Below the pieces are notes generated by a model. It did not search any database. It saw only the letters and a list, made by a program, of their open reading frames with translations, and was not told the DNA's origin. From JBFISM01 sp041608535 (GTDB lineage: Bacteria > Actinomycetota > Acidimicrobiia > Spongiisociales > UBA5794), in contig JBFISM010000070.1 of NCBI GenBank assembly GCA_041608535.1, positions 1-18,770 of the forward strand: a stretch of DNA of 18,770 nt, written 5' to 3'. Shown here piece after piece: positions 14,588 through 18,770 of this stretch; the first letter of the stretch is position 1, and every line of letters starts with the position of its first letter. A program made the translations under genes and the position numbers.

Positions 14588-15561
14588 CAGGCGGCGAGTG
14601 TCTCGTGAACGGCGGCCACGATCGCCGCAACGGAGGGCATGTAGTGATGCTCGGCGCGCCGCAGCGGGATGATCGTGTCCCATCCGGTGACCCGGCGAAC
14701 CGGAGCCAGCAACGAATAAAGCGCTCGCTCCTGGATCTGGGCCACCACCTCCGAAGCAAACCCGGCGGTGCGGGGAGCCTCGGCCACGATGACGGCACGA
14801 CCGGTGCGTCGCACCGAGTCGATCACGGTTACAGCATCGAGCGGAACCAGCGTGCGCAGGTCCAGCGCCTCGGCGGAGATCCCCGCTAGGGCCAGCTCCG
14901 TCACGGCTTGGCGCACCTCGCGCATCATCGCACCCCACCCGATCAGCGTCACATCGCTACCCGGAGCGACGATCGCCGCCTCGCCGATGGGCACCGTGTA
15001 CCGCTCTTCGGGCACGTCCTCTCGTACCGCGCGGTACAGCCGTATGGGTTCCAGAAAGATCACCGGATCCGGGTCGTCGATCGCAGCCAACAACAATCCC
15101 TTGGCGTCGCGAGGCGTGGACGGAACCACGACTTTCAGACCCGGGGTGTGTGTGTAGATCGCCTCGGCGGATTCGCTGTGGTGCTCGGCGGCGCCGATCC
15201 CGCCGCCATACGGGATCCGAATCACCATCGGGGCCGTGAACCGGTGCCGGCTCCGGTTCCTGATCCTGGCGACGTGATTGACGATCTGGTCGAACGCCGG
15301 ATAGGAGAACCCCATGAACTGCAGCTCGGCAACCGGTCTGAGTCCGTTTATCGCCATGCCAAAGGCCGCCCCCACGATTCCCGACTCGGCGACGGGTGTG
15401 TCGAGCACCCGCTGCGCACCGTGGCGAGCCAGCAACCCGTCCGTCACCCGGAAGACCCCTCCCGTGGCGGCGACATCCTCGCCGAGCACGACCACTGCTG
15501 GATCGCCAAGAGCGAGATCGAGGGCGCTGTTGAGCGCTTGCGCCAGGTTGCGCTCGGTCAC
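14587..15561 (-). CDS. bkdB: 2-oxoacid dehydrogenase E1 component, beta subunit
   Basis: This is the beta half of the thiamine diphosphate-dependent E1 decarboxylase, 324 aa, the usual length. Family features are LGEDVAATGGVFRVTDGL (26-43), DTPVAESGIVGAAFGMA (54-70), QFMGFSYPAFDQIVNH, the EHHSESAEA loop near the active site, and a C-terminal transketolase domain (SDVTLIGWGAM, EALDLRTLVPLD). The start is GTG at 15561, overlapping the E1alpha TGA (GTGA), with AGGTGA just upstream. It should form an alpha2beta2 heterotetramer with the E1alpha encoded immediately before it. Substrate preference is as for the operon: branched-chain 2-oxoacids most likely, with pyruvate the alternative. Confidence 0.92.
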   Translation of the reverse strand: MTERNLAQALNSALDLALGDPAVVVLGEDVAATGGVFRVTDGLLARHGAQRVLDTPVAESGIVGAAFGMAINGLRPVAELQFMGFSYPAFDQIVNHVARIRNRSRHRFTAPMVIRIPYGGGIGAAEHHSESAEAIYTHTPGLKVVVPSTPRDAKGLLLAAIDDPDPVIFLEPIRLYRAVREDVPEERYTVPIGEAAIVAPGSDVTLIGWGAMMREVRQAVTELALAGISAEALDLRTLVPLDAVTVIDSVRRTGRAVIVAEAPRTAGFASEVVAQIQERALYSLLAPVRRVTGWDTIIPLRRAEHHYMPSVAAIVAAVHETLAA

Positions 15562-16607
15562 GAGTCACCTGCACGCCGCTGCGCCATCGCCCGTTGCGCC
15601 TCGAGATGGGCCGGAAGGGTCGAGAACATCGCATCGAAGATGCCCTCCGCCGACAGCGGCGGCGTCGCTTCGGCCTCACCGACGGCTGCCTCCACGGCGG
15701 CCGCTTCGGTCGTGGCGATCTCGTCCTCCCACTGCTGGGACCACAGATCTCCAGCCTGCAACACCGCCCGCATCCGGCTGATCGGATCGCGCCGTCGCCA
15801 GTCGTCGACGTCCTCCGCAGACCTGTAGCGGCTGTCGTCGTCCGCGGTGGTGTGTGGTCCCACGCGATAGGTGACGGCCTCGATGAGCGTCGGTCCGTCA
15901 CCACGGCGGGCTGCGGCCACTGCCCGTCTGGTGACCTGGTGCACGGCGATGACGTCGTTGCCGTCCACCCGCACCCCACCCATCCCGTAGCCATCTGCCT
16001 TCTGTGCGATCGTGGCCGCCGCGGTCTGCCTGTCGAACGGCAGCGAGATCGCCCATCCATTGTTCTGGCAGAGGAAAACCGTCGGTGTGCGGTAGACGCC
16101 GGCGAAGTTCATCGCTTCGTGGAAGTCGCCCTCCGAGGTGGCGCCGTCGCCGAAATACGTGATCGCCACCGACGGTTCATGGCGAATCTTGCTGGCCCAC
16201 GAGATGCCGACCGCATGGATCATGTGCCCCCCGACCGTGATCGAGGGGGGGAGGACGTTGACCCCGGCGGGTGCCTGGCCGCCCCGCTCATCTCCGGTGC
16301 GGCCCAGCATGAGGTTGAGCCACGGATAGCCGTGATACCACATGGCGGCCGCATCTCGATACGTGGCAACCATCCAGTCGGTGTTCTGCAGCGCCGCAGC
16401 CGAGCCGATCTGCGCGGCTTCTTGTCCGGTGAATGGGGCATAGGTGGCGAGACGGCCCTGGCGCTGCATCGCCGATGCCTTGGTGTCGTAGGCCCGCGCC
16501 GCCACCATGGCGCGAAAGAGGTCAACCAGCTCGTCGTCGGTCAGATCGTGCTCGCCGATGACGACGCCGGTCTCATCGACCACTCGGTGCAGTGACGGCC
16601 CAGACAT
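15558..16607 (-). CDS. bkdA: 2-oxoacid dehydrogenase E1 component, alpha subunit
   Basis: This is the thiamine diphosphate-binding subunit of E1, 349 aa. The TPP/Mg motif spans GDGATSEGDFHEAMNFA (153-169) to QNN (181-183). Substrate-pocket stretches are APFTGQEAAQIG (57-68) and ATYRDAAAMW (81-90). His131 and His252 (GPHTTADD) are the usual active-site histidines. Phrases such as ISLPFDRQTAA, GYGMGGVRVDGNDV and YRVGPHTTADD resemble mycobacterial branched-chain E1alpha as I recall it, which is why I use bkd names. ATG 16607 has no Shine-Dalgarno; a TAGCCT box 7 nt upstream suggests a leaderless mRNA. It is the first gene of a four-gene coupled operon. No E3 (lipoamide dehydrogenase) gene is in the window. 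Confidence 0.92.
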   Translation of the reverse strand: MSGPSLHRVVDETGVVIGEHDLTDDELVDLFRAMVAARAYDTKASAMQRQGRLATYAPFTGQEAAQIGSAAALQNTDWMVATYRDAAAMWYHGYPWLNLMLGRTGDERGGQAPAGVNVLPPSITVGGHMIHAVGISWASKIRHEPSVAITYFGDGATSEGDFHEAMNFAGVYRTPTVFLCQNNGWAISLPFDRQTAAATIAQKADGYGMGGVRVDGNDVIAVHQVTRRAVAAARRGDGPTLIEAVTYRVGPHTTADDDSRYRSAEDVDDWRRRDPISRMRAVLQAGDLWSQQWEDEIATTEAAAVEAAVGEAEATPPLSAEGIFDAMFSTLPAHLEAQRAMAQRRAGDS

Positions 16608-16614
16608 CGGCGGG

Positions 16615-16620
16615 AGGCTA
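16615..16620 (-). promoter_or_regulatory. Candidate -10 box for leaderless E1alpha transcription
   Basis: TAGCCT (TAnnnT) on the minus strand ends exactly 7 nt before the E1alpha ATG. It sits in the 64-bp gap after pabBC, and the sequence before the ATG (CCTCCCGCCG) is the opposite of a ribosome-binding site. No clear -35. It suggests that the E1/E2 operon has its own promoter rather than depending on read-through from pabBC. Confidence 0.42.
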
Positions 16621-16671
16621 ACTGACTCGACGGAGGCTGCGGCTACCGGGTTCCGGACCTACAGGGGGTGC

Positions 16672-18471
16672 TCACAGACTGCGCAAGGCGGCCTGTGCTG
16701 CCGGGATCCAGCCGCGCACCGAGTTGATCATCGCCACCGCTTGTGCCGAATGCAGATCGTCGACATACAGGGTGCGTTCCCGCAGCTCCCCTCGTTCGAG
16801 GAGGGAGTGGCGATATGTGCCGTCGAGCAGCCCACTCACCTGAGGAGGCGTCCACCACTTGCCGTCGAGCTGGAGGGCGAGGTTGGCGATGGTGAACTCC
16901 GTGAGCTCCCCCCGATCGTTGATCATGAGCACGTCGTCGGCCATCGGATACCGTTTCAGTCGCTCGTCGTACATGCTGCGGTGAGTGGTCTTGTGATACA
17001 GGAAGACGTCGTCGGGGCTCACCGGATCGTCGTCGAGACAGAAGTAGATCGGCGACTCGTCCTCTCGGTAGCCCCGGGCGAAGGGCCGGGCCAAAGGCGT
17101 ACTCCCCACTGCGATCTCTCCCGAACGGCTGACCCGCAGCCGGACACGCTGGGCGACGAGCGCTCCATCGACCGCATCCTCGATGGCTTCCCGCACCGCA
17201 GCGAGATCGAGGTCGAAGCCGAAGTAGCGAGCCGAGCCGACGAGACGGCTCTCGTGCTCGGCCCAGAGGACGATGCCACCTGCAGGTTCCCATCGCATCG
17301 TCTCCAGCAGTGCGAACTCGGGACGTCGCTCCCCCAACACCAGAGCCTTGACGCGCGCTTCCTCGTACTCGGCGTGGCTGTGCGAATCCCAGGTGATGCC
17401 ACCGCCCACTCCGTAGTGGGCCGTGCCCTCCTCGAGGTCGATCGTTGCGGTACGGATCGCCACATTGAACTTCGCCCAGGGGTCGGCCTCGCCACTGCGA
17501 GGAGGGCCGACGAAGCCAACGGCTCCGCAGTAGACGCCGCGCTCGGTCTGCTCCAGGTCGGCGATGATGCGCATGGTGCTGGGTTTGGGCGCCCCGGTGA
17601 TCGAGCCCGAAGGGAACAGAGCGGCAAACACCTCGGCGAGCGAGGTGCCCCGGTTGGTGTGTGCCGAAACGGTGGACGTGAGGTGCCATACGGTCTCGAA
17701 GCGCTCCAGCGAGAACAGCTCCTCGACCCTCACCGAACCGAAGTCGGCTATGCGACCCAGGTCATTTCGCAGTAGATCGACGATCATGAGGTTCTCGGCT
17801 CGGTCTTTCTCCGAGGCGAGCAGCGCCCTCGCTCGATCCTCGTCCTCGGCGGCCCAGCGACCCCGCCCCATGGTCCCTTTCATCGGTCTGACGGTGATCG
17901 TTCCGTTGCGCCATTCGAAGAACATCTCGGGGGAGGCGCTGGCCACCACGTGGCGACCCATGTCGAGGAAGCCGGCATGGGCGCCCCGCTGGGCGATGGT
18001 GACATCGCGGTACAGGGCGCGCGGATCGCCGGAGAACGCCGCGGTGAGCCGGAACGTGAGGTTCACTTGATAGGTGTCACCGTCGGCGATGGCTCCGTGG
18101 ATCTCGTCGATGGCCTCGGCGTGGGCGCTGCGGTCCATCACGGTCCGCCACGCCGAGATGTGATATGCCGCCGGGCGGATCTGCTGGGGAGCCAAGGCGG
18201 CGACATCGACCCGGCGACGGAACAGCCCAAACCACACGAGCGGCAGCTCGCTCGATCTGTCGTGGACCGTGAGGGCCGCATCGAGCCCTGGTGCCGCCTC
18301 GTACCCGACGAAGCCGCCGGCCCACAGGCCGTTGCGACACGCGATGTCGACCGCAGTGAGTGCGGCGATCACCTCGCCGGGGTGGTGGGCCTCAACGATG
18401 TCCACGAGGTCGACGAGCTCGAACGCCTGCTCGTTTCCGGGCGACAGATCGTCGAATCGCACCTGCGCCAT
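16672..18471 (-). CDS. pabBC: Fused aminodeoxychorismate synthase component I / aminodeoxychorismate lyase
   Basis: This 599-aa bifunctional enzyme makes p-aminobenzoate for folate. Residues 1 to about 380 are a PabB chorismate-binding domain with RPMKGTMGR (Lys198 in the P-x-KGT motif that distinguishes PabB from anthranilate synthase), LMIVDLLRNDLGR (228-240), PSGSITGAPK (287-296) and GVGGGITWDS (354-363). Residues from about 385 to 599 are a fold-type IV PLP lyase (PabC-like): ALLETMRW, a candidate PLP lysine Lys494 in LYHKTTHRSMYDE, and INDRGELTEFTIANL (517-531). The ATG at 18471 has GGAGGA 4-5 nt upstream; a longer frame from 18585 lacks a ribosome-binding site and would add non-homologous sequence. 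The glutaminase (PabA) is not in the window. The gene appears to stand alone. Confidence 0.95.
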   Translation of the reverse strand: MAQVRFDDLSPGNEQAFELVDLVDIVEAHHPGEVIAALTAVDIACRNGLWAGGFVGYEAAPGLDAALTVHDRSSELPLVWFGLFRRRVDVAALAPQQIRPAAYHISAWRTVMDRSAHAEAIDEIHGAIADGDTYQVNLTFRLTAAFSGDPRALYRDVTIAQRGAHAGFLDMGRHVVASASPEMFFEWRNGTITVRPMKGTMGRGRWAAEDEDRARALLASEKDRAENLMIVDLLRNDLGRIADFGSVRVEELFSLERFETVWHLTSTVSAHTNRGTSLAEVFAALFPSGSITGAPKPSTMRIIADLEQTERGVYCGAVGFVGPPRSGEADPWAKFNVAIRTATIDLEEGTAHYGVGGGITWDSHSHAEYEEARVKALVLGERRPEFALLETMRWEPAGGIVLWAEHESRLVGSARYFGFDLDLAAVREAIEDAVDGALVAQRVRLRVSRSGEIAVGSTPLARPFARGYREDESPIYFCLDDDPVSPDDVFLYHKTTHRSMYDERLKRYPMADDVLMINDRGELTEFTIANLALQLDGKWWTPPQVSGLLDGTYRHSLLERGELRERTLYVDDLHSAQAVAMINSVRGWIPAAQAALRSL

Positions 18472-18770
18472 TGCTCCTCCGACCCTACCGATGACATCTG
18501 CGGGCTGTCGGCCTTGCCTGCGACACGGCGAACCGATGGGGATGTCGATGGCGTGCCACACCCCTGGCCGGGCAGCCTCGGTCATACAGCGTACCGTTCC
18601 TTGCGCTCTGCGCCACGATTGGGAGCGTGTGCGAGCCTTCGCACCTGCCCGCGACCGAGACGGTTGGCGGAATCCGAGCAGCCTCTACTCCCGAGCACCT
18701 CAGTGTCGACTTTGCTAGGTTCGGAAACGCCGAGCAGGGACAGCCTCGTCGGTTCAGGCCAGGACGGCGG
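18472..18770. other. Apparently non-coding 299-bp right end
   Basis: I see no convincing gene here. It contains the GGAGGA ribosome-binding site of pabBC (within 18473-18480), a perfect 6-bp hairpin GTGCGA-GCCT-TCGCAC (18629-18644) without a T-tract, and a TAGGTT hexamer (18716-18721, plus strand) that could be a -10 box for a rightward gene outside the window, though without a matching -35. A minus-strand frame is open from the edge to a TAG at 18487-18485, but its Arg/Cys-rich translation looks unlike the neighbouring proteins. Confidence 0.45.

Noticed and set aside
16507..17775. A 422-codon plus-strand frame opposite pabBC and E1alpha
   Set aside because: PabB and PabC motifs are intact on the minus strand, and the plus frame has no recognisable domain or ribosome-binding site.
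18472..18585. Longer pabBC start at 18585
   Set aside because: GGAGGA just before the ATG at 18471 and the lack of family-like sequence in the extra 38 residues favour the shorter protein.
18485..18769. Minus-strand frame open for 95 codons from the right edge, ending 13 bp before pabBC
   Set aside because: It could be the tail of an outside gene, but its Arg/Cys-rich composition and rarer codons look unlike neighbouring genes and no motif is seen. It cannot be decided without flanking sequence.

Overview
The window is a compact, G+C-rich (clearly above 60% by eye) bacterial chromosome segment. It holds 17 protein genes that I can support, one of them cut by the left edge. Very short intergenic gaps, GTGA/TGATG stop-start overlaps, GTG starts, apparent leaderless starts and a mycobacterial-style branched-chain dehydrogenase cluster suggest an actinomycetote, possibly a deep lineage such as Acidimicrobiia. 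That placement is inferred from gene style, not from a marker gene. I see no rRNA, tRNA, insertion sequence, prophage or CRISPR array.

Layout, left to right. (1) 1-2059, minus: rimO followed by the truncated cinA, coupled by a GTGA overlap. (2) 2160-3194, plus: a leucine dehydrogenase-type gene, ending 3 bp from the convergent operon. (3) 7332-3198, minus: a five-gene operon encoding a secreted, membrane-anchored NEW3-type protein, an ABC ATPase, an ABC-2 permease, an unrecognised helical protein, and a small J-domain protein with four Cys-x2-Cys pairs. It is preceded by a leader of about 320 nt with a likely promoter overlapping the thrC stop codon and a five-copy 13-bp tandem repeat. (4) 10744-7683, minus: an 89-aa helical protein, a PHP-family (histidinol-phosphatase-like) phosphatase, a flavin reductase-like protein and threonine synthase, all touching or overlapping. 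(5) 10824-11540, plus: an orphan SAM methyltransferase, divergent from unit 4. (6) 11705-12661, plus: an aldo/keto reductase. (7) 16607-12723, minus: E1alpha, E1beta and E2 of a 2-oxoacid dehydrogenase complex (best fit branched-chain), with a TauE/SafE-type transporter as the coupled fourth gene. (8) 18471-16672, minus: a fused aminodeoxychorismate synthase/lyase (PabB-PabC) for folate synthesis, with about 300 bp of apparently non-coding DNA to the right edge.

How the genes work together. Leucine dehydrogenase (amino acid to 2-oxoacid) and the E1/E2 genes (2-oxoacid to acyl-CoA) are successive steps of branched-chain amino acid breakdown, though they lie in separate transcription units; E3 is not in the window. 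The NEW3/ABC operon looks like an envelope export or assembly system of unknown substrate with a cytosolic co-chaperone-like partner. The remaining genes are housekeeping: ribosome modification, threonine synthesis and folate synthesis.

The most unusual signals are the 13-bp repeat array in the NEW3 leader and a recurring start architecture. Four genes that open transcription units lack a Shine-Dalgarno sequence but carry a -10-like hexamer 7-8 nt before the ATG, as expected for leaderless mRNAs.
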